Part shown: positions 45,640-56,191 of the stretch, piece by piece
How the letters are laid out: each line of letters opens with the position of its first letter
Position numbering within the stretch: position 1 is the first letter of the stretch
NCBI GenBank assembly: GCA_037179515.1
Contig: JAXCGZ010017003.1
Location: 142,501 to 206,500, forward strand
DNA from: Halocaridina rubra
Taxonomy: Eukaryota > Arthropoda > Malacostraca > Decapoda > Atyidae
Length of the DNA stretch: 64,000 nt
Reading direction: 5' to 3'
Program-made: the position numbers and the translations under genes
The notes under the pieces: model-generated
Told to the model about the DNA's origin: nothing
Database searches by the model: none
What the model saw: the letters and a program-made list of their open reading frames with translations, nothing else

Positions 45640-45660
45640 ATGATTTAAGGAGGTGAGGAA

Positions 45661-46210
45661 GGCCATAGGATTGCCAGAATGGCTCTCGGTCAGTCAATCT
45701 GACATGATGCTCAAGGGTAGCGGTAGTGCCTGGGAGGTTGTTGAAGACGTTCTTGTAGCCCTCTAATATATTGTTCAGCTGTTCCCGTCGACTCAGTTGA
45801 AGTCTGGAGTTAATAATGCAATTACTTACACTTTCCTTTCAGTGTGTGGGAATGGCAGGATCCTTACCATCTTCAAAAGTTAAGGTTATGTCTTCAATTG
45901 CGAGGGTGGTGGCTGCGGCCAGAGAGGCTTGTTCTGAAAAACTCCACTCCCGTAAGTCTGTCTCCACCACAAAGGAGGAGTACTCCAATAAAGGAGGTAA
46001 GGGGTGGCTATAATGAAGCACCTGCGTTGCTGCAGCCTCAGAGGTATTGTTGATACTAAGGGCATATATAGGGGTTGCTGAGAGTGCCAGCGCAGGATCC
46101 CTGTTGGTCTCCGGGTCCTCCCAATACAGCTTCGGCTGGTTAATGTGGTATTTCCAGTTATTGCCATCAATATTTAACACGTAATTGTCGGGGTCCAAAT
46201 GGTGTACCAC
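45661..46210 (-). pseudogene. Integrase C-terminus to RT N-terminus, copy 1
   Basis: Open at 46210-45839: HHLDPDNYVLNIDGNNWKYH and INQPKLYWEDPETN, the end of the integrase GPY/F module, then the spacer VLHYSHPLPPLLEYSSFVVE and the acidic ALAIEDITLTFEDGKDPAIP. Beyond 45839 the RT N-terminus (about 45830-45661) matches copy 2 up to the LINE insertion. This shows the integrase-to-RT junction in copy 1 as well. Confidence 0.8.
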
Positions 46211-46740
46211 AGTGTACGGTTCTCTCCAGCATAGTATTAGCTTGCAAGTATCTGTTGGAAGAAGTATCAGAGCTCGATCTCTGGGTGAAAGGGCACGACG
46301 CCGGGTACGCCTTTTTGAAATGGGACAAAAACTTCAAAATATACTCATGGACATCCCTATCATCATCCTCGAAGGAAGGCGAGTCCCAACATTCTACCAA
46401 GAATTTCACTGGGCTTCTGACCTTATGACCATAAATCAGCACGAAAGGCGAATATCCAGTAGAGTTGTGGGGCGCGTCTCTGAAGGAGAAAAGTGCATTG
46501 GGGACGTTGTCCCACTGTCTGGGTATATCTATCACTAGCTTGTGCAAACATCGCTTCAATGTCCCGTTATAACGTTCACATGCTCCATTTGACTGGGCAT
46601 GATAGGCACTCGTACAAATGTGCTTCATTTTTAAGAGGTTACAGAAAGCCTCAAAGTGCCTACTTGTACTCTGACTTCTATTGTCAGAAATGACCTGCTC
46701 AGGGAAACTGACCCTGGAGCAGAATTCAAATAGGACTTGA
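46167..46740 (-). pseudogene. Integrase catalytic core, copy 1
   Basis: SDNRSQSTSRHFEAF (about 46690-46645; the usual SDNGSQF, second catalytic Asp present), then MKHICTSAYHAQSNGACERY (the Glu of the triad in ACERY), RDAPHNSTGYSPFVLIYGHK and SPVKFLVECWDSPSFEDDDR. A TAA at about 46750 separates it from the N-terminal part. Compared with copy 2 about 110 bp are missing near 46285-46310 (the HQQTAKLLFDKHAW segment). Confidence 0.8.
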
Positions 46741-46748
46741 GTGATTGC

Positions 46749-47240
46749 TTAGGTCATGATAGAAGATAGCGGCACTGCATCTGGGTACCTTGTTGTCAGG
46801 TCGACGTATACCAGCAGGAACTGTTTCCCTGTGGATGAAGCTGGATTAATAGGACCTAATATGAAAATAGCGACCTTAGAAAATGGCTTCGTTGAGAGCT
46901 TAGTTATGTCCATGGGGACTTTTGGTACCAGTGCTGTAGAGGTGGATTGACAGTCGGGGCAAGAGACCACGTATCTGTCAACCTCAGCGTACATGTTTGG
47001 CCATGCAAAAGCCTTTTGATGAACGTGCTGAGTCTCTGCTTTGCCTCTGTGTCTGCTCAGAGGTAAATGGTGTACCACATACATAGCCTGGTGGCACAAC
47101 AAAGCGGGTACCACCAACTGTTTAAAGGTGTGGCCATCTTTAGTCACATGCCTACAAAGGACTCCATCTTCAAGGGCATAAATGATCTGGCCTCCCCTCT
47201 CATCGTAAAGGTTCTTCCCTAGGTGGCCTTTTGCATCCAG
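46749..47240 (-). pseudogene. Integrase N-terminal zinc finger, copy 1
   Basis: HHLPLSRHRGKAETQHVHQK, then AFAWPNMYAEVDRYVVSCPD and CQS form the HHCC finger; then KVAIFILGPINPASSTGKQF and LLVYVDLTTRYPDAVPL. The first catalytic Asp (DILGPI in copy 2 style) reads IFILGPI here, so it is lost. Confidence 0.8.
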
Positions 47241-47818
47241 TGTTTGAGGCTGGGGCAGTCCTGCTGCAGTTTGGCGAAGTCTGGATGGGACTTCAGTGGC
47301 TCTAGAGGTGCATCATCTGGTAAAGGAGGGGGAAACTCTCCGCGTTCCACATTACGGGTACTAACTGTGACAGAGTCAATGGAGTCAGTCGGAGAATAGT
47401 CCAAATTCCTGGTGTCAGAGCCAATAGTTGCTGCTGAAATGGATAATTGTAACTTTTCCCGAGGGATATTCCACTGAAAAATGTCCTCATGGGAGAGGTT
47501 GGCCTGGAAGATATGAGCAAGGTTCAGTACACGACCCAGCAAGACAGGGTGCATAGGCCCAATCAATGCCACAGCTGGGGCTTTTCCCTTGTAGTATTTG
47601 CAATCCAGGTCAATGACACAGCAGCGTTGTATCTGAGGTTCTTCTTCAGCAACCCACACATGAGAGACCTTGCCAGTGAAATCTTCATCCCTGACGAATC
47701 TCTCATCAACAAATATGCCACTGGTCCCTGGGTCAAGGGCTGTCTTAGCTTCCACACAATTTATGGTTTCTAGGCACATCGGGACTATCTCGGGAACATC
47801 ATGCTTGGTGAATTGCAC
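47219..47818 (-). pseudogene. Aspartic protease and spacer, copy 1
   Basis: Protease region: CLETINCVEAKTALDPGTSG, IFVDERFVRDEDF. The active site reads DPGTS where copy 2 has DTGAN, so Thr is replaced by Pro and the enzyme should be inactive. The spacer to the integrase finger follows (PLPDDAPLEPLKSHPDFAKL, QQDCPSLKHWMQKAT) and is unusually long, about 150 residues. Confidence 0.75.
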
Positions 47819-48811
47819 ATTGGCAACTTTGTATGTGGTTCCTCAGCGTTATCCTCAGTGGCCTTTTCTGGCCTTGTTTCCATGGCATGGGCCAAGTGAG
47901 TGGCCAGACAGTTATGCTGGTTACCTCTGTGAGAGGTAGTGTGGTGGTTCTTATAGTTTGGCTGAAAACCCTGGGAAGGTAGAACAGGGTAATTGCCCTT
48001 GCCTCTGAACTGCTGAGGCTCAGGTCTTACCGGGTCATCCTTCTTGAGTGTGGGTGCATCTGTAATAAGGATTAGGAGAGTGAGGAGGATGAGCTGGATG
48101 ATTGAAGTTCTGAGAAGGGCTCTTCCCATTCCTGCGATCTCCTTTCCAGTAAGAATTATGGCCTGCTGCGGGAGAGATGATACACTGAGGACAAGCCTTG
48201 GGATCGGCCCTTCTTGCCCTCAGAAGGTCACAGAGATGTACTCCAGGCTGGCTGTGCTGGAGGTACTCATCCACAGCGGCAAAACTTTTCTCGAAGTTCA
48301 TCTCATCCTTAATCTGGAGCCTTACATACACAAGAACGTCCGTAGGGAGGTAATTGGCAATTAAATCAAACATCAAGAACGGATGCCACTTCTCTAGAGG
48401 ACATTTTGCAACTCGCAGCCAATCATTAAAGAGGCGGGCCTTGCAGCACCCAAAGGCACTACAGTTCTCCTCCTTCATTGGGAAAGTGGAGACAAACCTA
48501 GCATGACTTTCAGCTGGCAAAAAGTTCTGCGAGCCAAGGAGTGTGCGTTTAACTTTCTCGTAGTCCATCAGTTGCCCGTGGTTGAGTTCATTAACCAGGG
48601 TGAGCAGCCAACTACTCTTCTCAGCCTCTGTGTCTTCACTAGAGGTTGCGCGACTTTCAAAAGAGCTGATGTGAGTATTTAGCGGTTGCTTGCCGTCATC
48701 CTCGTATGTCCGTATTGGGGGGCCTCTCATGAGGCTGGTTCCCATTTCTGGGTGAAGCACCACTGTCTGGGCTTCTCGCTCAAATCTGAGCAAGCGCAAG
48801 GCCATGTTCAC
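47819..48811 (-). pseudogene. Gag region, copy 1
   Basis: An open frame at 48811-48035 begins MNMALRLLRFEREAQTVV and includes a helical capsid-like part (HARFVSTFPMKEENCSAFGC, KWHPFLMFDLIANYLPTDVL, EKSFAAVDEYLQHSQPGVHL), then CPQC and a His/Pro-rich stretch FNHPAHPPHSPNPYY. A frame change leads to the Gln/His-rich part at 48129-47785 joining the protease. No canonical zinc knuckle is seen. Copy 2 lacks the capsid-like part. Confidence 0.65.
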
Positions 48812-50061
48812 ATTTTAATTGTGCCTGCACCTGATTCCAATTGCGTTGTGTTTGCTCGCTTTCTTGTTTCGCTTGTGCATGCTCCTCCTCATATGCTTTC
48901 CAGTCCAGCGGATGGATTCCTGTGACTGCCTGGTTTCCAATTTGGCTTCCTGTGACTACCCGGTAGCCATGGTGGTTTCCAAAGCAGCCAATATTGAAGT
49001 GTCAGAACAAATCAACCACAAAAAAAAATTCTACAATAGTAAAAGAAATTTAAAGAAACACACAACACCAAGGAGAAAAAAAAATTCAACACCATCGTTC
49101 AAACCAAAACATAACGGTGATCGCAAAACCTGATTATGAAAGTGACTCAAAATACAATCAACTGCAACAGCAGCAAAATGTTGCAAAACAGTGCATGAAA
49201 CACTGGTAAAACAGGATGGCTGTTGTGCCTGCTTAACAGCAATATGTGGCCGTACTTGTGGTTATGGTGCAAATGAAAGGAATGAGCAACAACGAATTTT
49301 ACGGACAAGCACCCAGTGCAAGAGAATACAGGCAAGTAAAGTATAGTAGTTGTGCCTGCGTATGAGCGCATATATGGCAGTACCAACAGGCAAAATGTTG
49401 TAAGAAAAATTCTGGAGTGTTGCCAAAAGGGCACAGATCCTATGCAAAATACGCAAAATATAAGCTAGTGGCTTACAAGGTAGCCAAATTGCACATGTGT
49501 CTACTAATAATGAGGAAATTTACTTTTGAGTAACAACTCAGACACATGAAGGGCTTAGACTAGGCTCAACAAATGATGCCAAAGTTTTTCTTCCCAATCT
49601 ATGAGCAGTCAATGCTTGAATATAAAAACTCAATTATAAGCAAAATACCTAATATGCTTACTCCCAATTCCTAAATCACAAAGAATAATAAACAATTCCT
49701 AACAAATAATACCCTTTAACGAATATATAAAACACTAATGCTTTAAAACTTAATGTTACCACGCAAATAAATGAAATCTTAAGTAACATGAGTTCTCGTC
49801 ATGCAAAATTTCTTAATTCTGTTAACACGTAAACTCTTGAAAATTTCCTGAAATTTTGTTTTCCACATAGTAAACAAGAAAAATAATAGTTACCATAATT
49901 AATTTTGAAAATTAAAAAAAAAAATTCTGATTTGCAACGTCTCTAGCAATAAAAGTTTGGTGTGCAGCTTAAGATTCATTCATTTCAGTAATCCGAGCCA
50001 ATGGTAATCGGGTTTCACGTGCGATGTTAAATAAATTTCTCAAAATCAGTCTGTCTATTTC
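48812..50061 (-). other. 5' leader and gag N-terminus, copy 1
   Basis: Homologous to 62700-64000. It contains a single copy (about 49154-49290) of the 137-bp unit that is repeated four times in copy 2. Apart from the probable decayed gag N-terminus at 48812-48960, it is non-coding. Confidence 0.65.
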
Positions 50062-50080
50062 GGTCACTGCTTGGGCGCCA
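50062..50080 (-). promoter_or_regulatory. Primer binding site, copy 1
   Basis: The minus strand reads TGGCGCCCAAGCAGTGACC, 15 bases inside the 5' LTR end. TGGCGCC is a frequent start of tRNA-primer sites (lysine-type in retroviruses and many gypsy elements); the rest diverges from the textbook lysine site. Confidence 0.65.
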
Positions 50081-50095
50081 ATTTTATTGTGGGGA

Positions 50096-52176
50096 TGTTG
50101 TTGCTAAGTTTCTTTTTTACTAAGGGGACTTAAAGTACTGAACTCGGTTAAGAGCTCGCAGACAGACAGGACAGATATTACCGTACTTGCACACCCCACC
50201 CGTGCTACCACTACTCAGTTAAATAAAACTCAGAATTCAACTTTCTTTTAATTTTGGAAATGTAGTAACACATTAAAAAAAATAATTAGGTTTTGGAAAA
50301 CCCAAATAAATTTTAAATTTTAAATTTATGGAATGCTGTCTCGAATCCCAGAGGTGCTGGGCACGATTTCAATTCCCGGCACCACATACGGATGCCAAGT
50401 CTTTTGCCTCAACTCAGTGATCACCTCTGTCACACAGGCAGAGTAGAATAGAGGACACTGCAATTTCACGAGCACATAAATAATGAGCTTCCAATATTAT
50501 TTTACTGGATGAAAATGCATTGGTTAATCAAAGCTAAGTAGAAATATTTATGCTACCATAGTAGCATACAAAACCATTAATTATTTGTCAGCATTAGCAT
50601 AAAACAATTTTTCACAATAAATGAAGAATAAGCGAGACAAATACAGAATGTATTCCTTAAAGTGTGGGTAACCATAAACGTTTGCAATGCCAATCGGGCA
50701 AAATTACTTATTAACTATTGACAATTTTTATGGTAAAGCACTTTATTTATGATACAGGAGGAATCTACGAAATAAATATGTATTCATTCAATTTTGGTTA
50801 ACAAAAAAAAAATTTGCAGTGCAAAAAGGACAAAACCACCTCAAAATACTTTACTCCCAATAAATTAAGAATTAGCAAGATAAATTCAGTATATATTCAT
50901 TAAATTGTGGTTAGCAATAAACATTTGCAATGCCAACAGGGCAAAACTACTTATTAATTATTTGCAGCTTATAGCATAAAACAATTTAGTTAAATTATTA
51001 ATTATTTGCAATCTATAGCCAAAAAAAAAACGTCAAGGGTATTTACTTAAAACACTTTATTTACGATGATAGAATGGGGTGAAATGAAATTAGAATTCCT
51101 TAGGAGAAGGGATAGCTTTTTACGTGGTAATGAGCAATCTTCTGAGGACGAGATTTTACTTTGGCACCCTCAATGAAAAAAATTTCTTATCAATGTATAT
51201 CGGCAGTAATTTCCAGGTCAAGGAATTAAATTTGCCAAATGGGATTCCAGTCAAGTAATCTACAAAACTTCGTTTTGTATGGGAATGGGACTGAGAGAAA
51301 GTTCTTAGGATTTGACCAGTAACGAATTTAACCAGTTTCTGGAATTCCCAATTTGCTTGAGCAATGAGATTTGCTATACACTGTCTCTCACCTTGTTTGT
51401 GCCAGATGAGTTCCTGTGAAGACACCATGTAAAAAAAGTTTGAAGTAAGCTTGACAGGTGGGGCAAAATCTTGCTTTTGGGATGTATGGCCACCAATTCA
51501 GAGCAATTCAGCATCCTTCATGGTGACGTTATCATTCGGCCCCCTGTAGGCAATTATGGCAGAGATGCAAGGGAGGGACAGTATTTTAGGTGCAACAAGT
51601 GGAAGCAAATAAAAAAAAACGAGAAATATTATGGGCAAAATAAGTTGCTGGTGAACAATCTCCAGAACGTTCTTTGCATTGCAGGAGACAGAATTTTAAC
51701 TATTTAAGTAATAAAGAAGCTACTGAAATGTATGTAGACAGGCTAATGAAATATCAGCAGGGTAAGATTTATAACAAAATTATCAGCAAGAGCAATTTAT
51801 ATAATATAACAAAATTTATCAGCAAGAGCCATTTTATTATAAGAAAATTGCATAAACAATGTATTTACAAGACACGTCATCATTACGTCATTACTACGTC
51901 ATCACTACACGAGAGAAAGCCAGAGAACAGAAAAATAGGAGGGAGCTACAGTACTTATATTGGGATCATGCTTTCTACATGTACAATAATATTAAACAAG
52001 ATATATTTAAAATTAGCTATATACTGATATATAAATTGCAAATAATCATAATCTGCAAAATGCAAGGAGTGAGGTTATTGTTTTAGTAGGAAAAGAAAAG
52101 AGAGTTAAAAGTTTATAAATTAACTAATAAGGCATCTACTACAGCCTCTAGTGACTTTGAGCGAAACACTGTCACA
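50096..52176 (-). repeat. 5' LTR of Gmr1-type copy 1 (about 2.08 kb)
   Basis: Plus strand TGTTGTTGCTAAG to CACTGTCACA. Homologous to the 3' LTR. Both LTRs have an internal series of diverged units of about 130-170 bp (here about 50578-51060) with the words AATTATTTGCA, AAAACACTTTATTT and AATAAATGAAGAAT. A TSD is uncertain: ATAAT flanks the left LTR and occurs 3 bases beyond the right LTR (52180-52184). Confidence 0.85.
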
Positions 52177-52822
52177 CTCATAATACTCGTGATGCAAGCC
52201 AAAGGGAATTTTTGCACCTTCTAGCCCATTGAAGTGTTATAGACATGTGAGAGGAGTTGCCATGTTATGAAGCGGTGGAGAAAATCCAGTTGTGGCTGCT
52301 GTACTTCACAGCAATATATTCTTGTCCACCTACCCTGTTAATGAACCAAGCAGGGTGGTAAGGAAGAATTGTGGTAACCCTTTATCACTAAGAAGCTAAG
52401 AGGAGTAATTGAGGTATGTGTGGTTCGTTGCAAATGTGCTTTTCTTGGCCCAGCCACCACTTTAAAAGGAGAATGGAGCCACTGCACATAGTATATTATT
52501 GACAGGATTCATGAAGACTTACAGGAAAATCCCTTTTGAGAAAGGAAAGGCCTATTTTTTAGTCTTCTATAACCTGTCAAAAGCCACCTACTCTTTCCTT
52601 TACTTTCTTTTTGGAAGTTTTTGTTACAATTGAGAGTGATAGCATGGACAGTTTTATTTTCTGAACTCACCATGAGCAAGGGGCTAGACCACCATCGTCC
52701 TTACAGCCTGCAAAGCGCAACAGCAACGTATGGCTGGAACTAAATAGTTCTGATTTTTTTTGTGACTCGATTTTGGATAGGCTATGCTCCACTCGGGAAG
52801 AATCTTTGACGTGCTACAAGGA

Positions 52823-52825
<3 letters not shown>
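52177..52825. other. Unique-looking spacer
   Basis: No repeat family, domain or RNA gene recognised. It is the longest stretch in the second half of the window without an assigned element. Confidence 0.4.

Positions 52826-52913
<88 letters not shown>
52826..52913. repeat. (TA)n microsatellite, left part
   Basis: About 88 bp; it resumes at 55201 on the other side of Tigger-like element 2. Confidence 0.97.
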
Positions 52914-52916
<3 letters not shown>

Positions 52917-53404
52917 TAATCCCTCGCTATATTGCGGTTCACCCTCCGCGAATTCAGTGCATCGCGGGTTTTATACCAAGCATATGTATTTTATATCGCA
53001 GATTTTCTGGGTATAATCGCGGGAATCCACGATATGTGAAAATATTAACATTTCCAGTATTTTCATTATTTTATTGACAAAAAACATATGTATTTCCTAG
53101 CCTAAGAATAACAAAACAGTAAAAAATAGCAAAAAAAAATTAAATTTAAACATGTAACTCACAGTATTGCACCATATAAAATATGATACCGGTACGGTAT
53201 GTGCTGCATAGATATCTGCGTCTTGGAAAACACAAAGGGTCACACCTACGTGAGATAGTACACGGGATGATATTGGCTGATGGGTGGGAGACGAATAATC
53301 ACAGAAGTGTGTTCTGTATCCTGGGGTCTGATTAGCTTTTTGATTGAAGCTTGATTCTTCCAGCATCTTCCCTCGAGCCACTTGAAAAGTTCCAGAATTG
53401 AGTC

Positions 53405-54673
53405 ATGAGATTTATCTTGGGATGTTCTCTCTCTACCCGTATTGTGAGTATGCAGTTGGAGCTCAACTTGCCCCCTCTTGTGGAGAGGATTTATGCCAAT
53501 GTGTTCTATTTTACTGTTAAGTGTCTTCACTACCCCTTTCTTGCTCCGTACTTCTCTGCTGTCATGAGGACGTCCCTGGATCCAGACGCACCCAGGCTCC
53601 CACTTCGAGCAGGTCATAACCTTATCAGGGTGGTGAGTGACATTCTCCGTGGCCTTGACATCGACCTGCCAGTGCAGGCGGCTGTCCCAGATTTACCACC
53701 CTGGCGTGTCCCCCTCCCCGCTGTCACATATACACCGACCTCGAAGGATGTCTATCCCCCCTTGCAGAGACAGTTAGCTCTGGAGACTATCGCTGATGTG
53801 TCCACGTCTGTCCCTGCAGCACACCACGTCTATGTTGATGGTTCTGTGCAAGCAGGTGGGAGGGCGGCATGTGCTGTGTTTTCCCCCACCATGGAGCCGC
53901 CTGTGCCGGCTGATTCATGGATTGGCCGTAGACTACCCACCTCGTCGAGCTCCACCTACTGTGAACTGAATGCCATCTTGAATGCCGTGACTCTCCTTGT
54001 TCGACGACGAGTGAATGGGGTAATAATTTGTGACTCCCAATCGGCCCTACAAGCCCTATCCTCGCCAAGACCCATCTGTGGCCGTGCTGTGGGAGATATA
54101 CTATGTCGCCTCACAGCTGCTCGGGATGCTTCTCTTGTTGTGTCGTTTGTATGGACTCCATCTCACATTGGGCTGACTGGCAACGACACAGCGGATCGTC
54201 TTGCCAAGGCGGCCTATATGCTGGATGGGCATGCTGTGGACACTGAGCCCTCCCACCGATGCCTACGTAACATCATCTACTCAGCTGGGTTTGCCATGAC
54301 GGTCCAGCGCAGGGACACGGAGAGGGCCAACAGTGTGTCCATACAGCACCATGATCACTTTCTTCACAGTCGCTACAAGTATCGCAGACGCGGGTTAATG
54401 GTGCGGAAAAACAATGTAGTTAGTGCTCGGCTCAGAATGGGGTATCGGCCTTTATGGCAGGTCTCCCAGACTCTAGATATGCCACAGTACACCTCCTGTA
54501 AATTATGCGACCGTCCTAATGCTAACACTCTTGACCACTATTGTCTTCAGTGCCCCACAGTGAGAGATGTTTTACCACGAGGTCAGAACTTAATACAGAT
54601 CTGCTCATTTTTACTTAATGATGACAACCTTGATGTTATTCTTGCTCGTTATCCTCACTTTGGTGACCATTAA
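53405..54673 (+). CDS. LINE ORF2 C-terminal part: post-RT, RNase H, zinc motif
   Basis: 422 codons open, the longest clean LINE RNase H in the window. The true reading starts upstream (EPLEKFQN at 53375), separated by a TGA at 53399-53401; then MRFILGCSLSTRIVSMQLEL is the usual post-RT text. RNase H is complete: YVDGSVQ (Asp), TYCELNAILNAV (Glu), IICDSQSALQAL (Asp) and HIGLTGNDTADRLAKAA (Asp), so all four catalytic residues are present. The C-terminal zinc motif CKLCDRPNANTLDHYCLQC (C-x2-C-x9-H-x4-C) precedes the ending ARYPHFGDH. It belongs to the I-type LINE group but to a family different from 10269-12779. Confidence 0.85.
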   Translation: MRFILGCSLSTRIVSMQLELNLPPLVERIYANVFYFTVKCLHYPFLAPYFSAVMRTSLDPDAPRLPLRAGHNLIRVVSDILRGLDIDLPVQAAVPDLPPWRVPLPAVTYTPTSKDVYPPLQRQLALETIADVSTSVPAAHHVYVDGSVQAGGRAACAVFSPTMEPPVPADSWIGRRLPTSSSSTYCELNAILNAVTLLVRRRVNGVIICDSQSALQALSSPRPICGRAVGDILCRLTAARDASLVVSFVWTPSHIGLTGNDTADRLAKAAYMLDGHAVDTEPSHRCLRNIIYSAGFAMTVQRRDTERANSVSIQHHDHFLHSRYKYRRRGLMVRKNNVVSARLRMGYRPLWQVSQTLDMPQYTSCKLCDRPNANTLDHYCLQCPTVRDVLPRGQNLIQICSFLLNDDNLDVILARYPHFGDH

Positions 54674-54941
54674 TTATATTGAATTATACATATATTTTCT
54701 GTATGTTGCTGTATAATTCTGTTTGTGCATTCTGCGTTTCTCTGAGCTTTACTTTTGTATATAATGTACTCTGTGCTGCCATACTGTGAGTTGTGTGTTA
54801 GTATGCAGCAATGTTTTATCAATGTGTACACCTCCCTGTAAACTAAGTTCTATTCTTGGTTTTGTATCCATTTGAAGCATTATTTGTATGAACTCATGTA
54901 ATGTCTGACGCCTTGGCGCAATAAATTAATAAAATAAATAA
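54674..54941 (+). other. 3' UTR of the LINE fragment
   Basis: Non-coding T-rich stretch from the stop codon to the A/T-rich tail. Confidence 0.6.
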
Positions 54942-55017
54942 TTCCCTTGTCTCGCCTCACCCATTCAGTTATTAAATGTGCGCCTTTCGCCTGCTTTTTG
55001 ACCGCCACTCACAGCCA

Positions 55018-55101
55018 TTGAATGATGAAGACTTGGAGGAAATGGCAAAATCAGCAAGCAAAGAAGAGGAAGAACAACAACAGCAAATGCGCTGTTATTA
55101 A
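55018..55101 (+). pseudogene. Tigger transposase C-terminal remnant
   Basis: A 27-codon frame reading LNDEDLEEMAKSASKEEEE then a Gln run. The LNDEDLEE text and acidic tail resemble the C-terminal part of Tigger/Jerky transposases (their L-T-N-E-D-L motif). It is too short for proof but fits the ends, TA target and position just before the right terminus. Confidence 0.5.
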
Positions 55102-55199
55102 TAAAGTAAAGGATGAGTTGTTAACAGTGCATGGAGGGTTTATAAAGGTAAAAATAAGTGTAAACGGAACATAACACCCGCGATAAATTAGGGATTACC

Positions 55200-55905
<706 letters not shown>

Positions 55906-56191
55906 TCCCTCTTTTTATGAAGAAAAAAATAAGTTATCATCTTGAAAACGAAAAATAAATCACTCTTTGTAATCAACAAAACATTATATTTAGAGGGTAA
56001 AATATTCCTTGTACTCCTTGTGATTCTCCTTTGAGGAGTGAAAGACTCTTGAACTCTGAGATTCTCACTTGTTGGGTTTACATGTTTATCCTGTGGAATT
56101 TCAACCTGTTGCTGACTTTGTACTACATTACGAGAATCTTCACTACTGTGATATGAAACATTTCTTTCATTTGACTTATTAAGGTCTACTC
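55906..56191 (-). pseudogene. Polyprotein C-terminal tail of that LTR element
   Basis: Minus-strand open frame from the edge of Gmr1-type copy 2 to the LTR: hydrophilic text with SYHSSEDSRNVVQSQQQVEI, then TPQRRITRSTRNILPSKYN. A basic R-R-x-T/S-R-S-T-R stretch before the end is common at the C-terminus of gypsy integrases, and similar text occurs in copia proteins, so the superfamily is open. The upstream part is cut off by the Gmr1-type element at 56192. Confidence 0.5.

Larger units (their letters stand above)
41608..45650 (-). mobile_element. I/Nimb-like LINE copy 2, inserted in Gmr1-type copy 1
   Basis: Same family as 10269-12779. It is flanked by a perfect 10-bp target duplication, AGGTGAGGAA at 41598-41607 and 45651-45660. 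The 3' end is at the left (short A-tail, plus-strand TTTTTTA). It starts at about the ATG of the endonuclease ORF, so ORF1 is missing; endonuclease, linker, RT, RNase H and zinc motif all follow. The interrupted RT sequence of the host element resumes on both sides, proving a later insertion. Confidence 0.92.
37140..52176 (-). mobile_element. Gmr1-type Ty3/gypsy element copy 1 (INT upstream of RT)
   Basis: A minus-strand LTR retrotransposon of about 11 kb, plus a 4.0-kb nested LINE. Reading from right to left: 5' LTR (52176-50096), primer site, leader, gag (about 48811-47900), protease (47818-47219), integrase (47240-45839), RT (45838-40988, split by the LINE), RNase H (40822-40352), polypurine tract and 3' LTR (39646-37140). 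RT and integrase wording is Ty3/gypsy, but integrase precedes RT, as in the Gmr1 group. LTRs start TGTGACAG and end CCAACA or AACAACA in the element's sense. The element is dead: it has stops, frameshifts and the LINE insertion. Confidence 0.85.
53374..54941 (+). mobile_element. RNase H-bearing LINE fragment, 5'-truncated
   Basis: Begins after the RT domain and ends in an A/T-rich tail (AATAAATTAATAAAATAAAT) at about 54919-54941. TTCCCT at 53368-53373 and 54942-54947 is a possible short target duplication. Tigger-family sequence continues on both sides, so the LINE came later. Confidence 0.8.
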
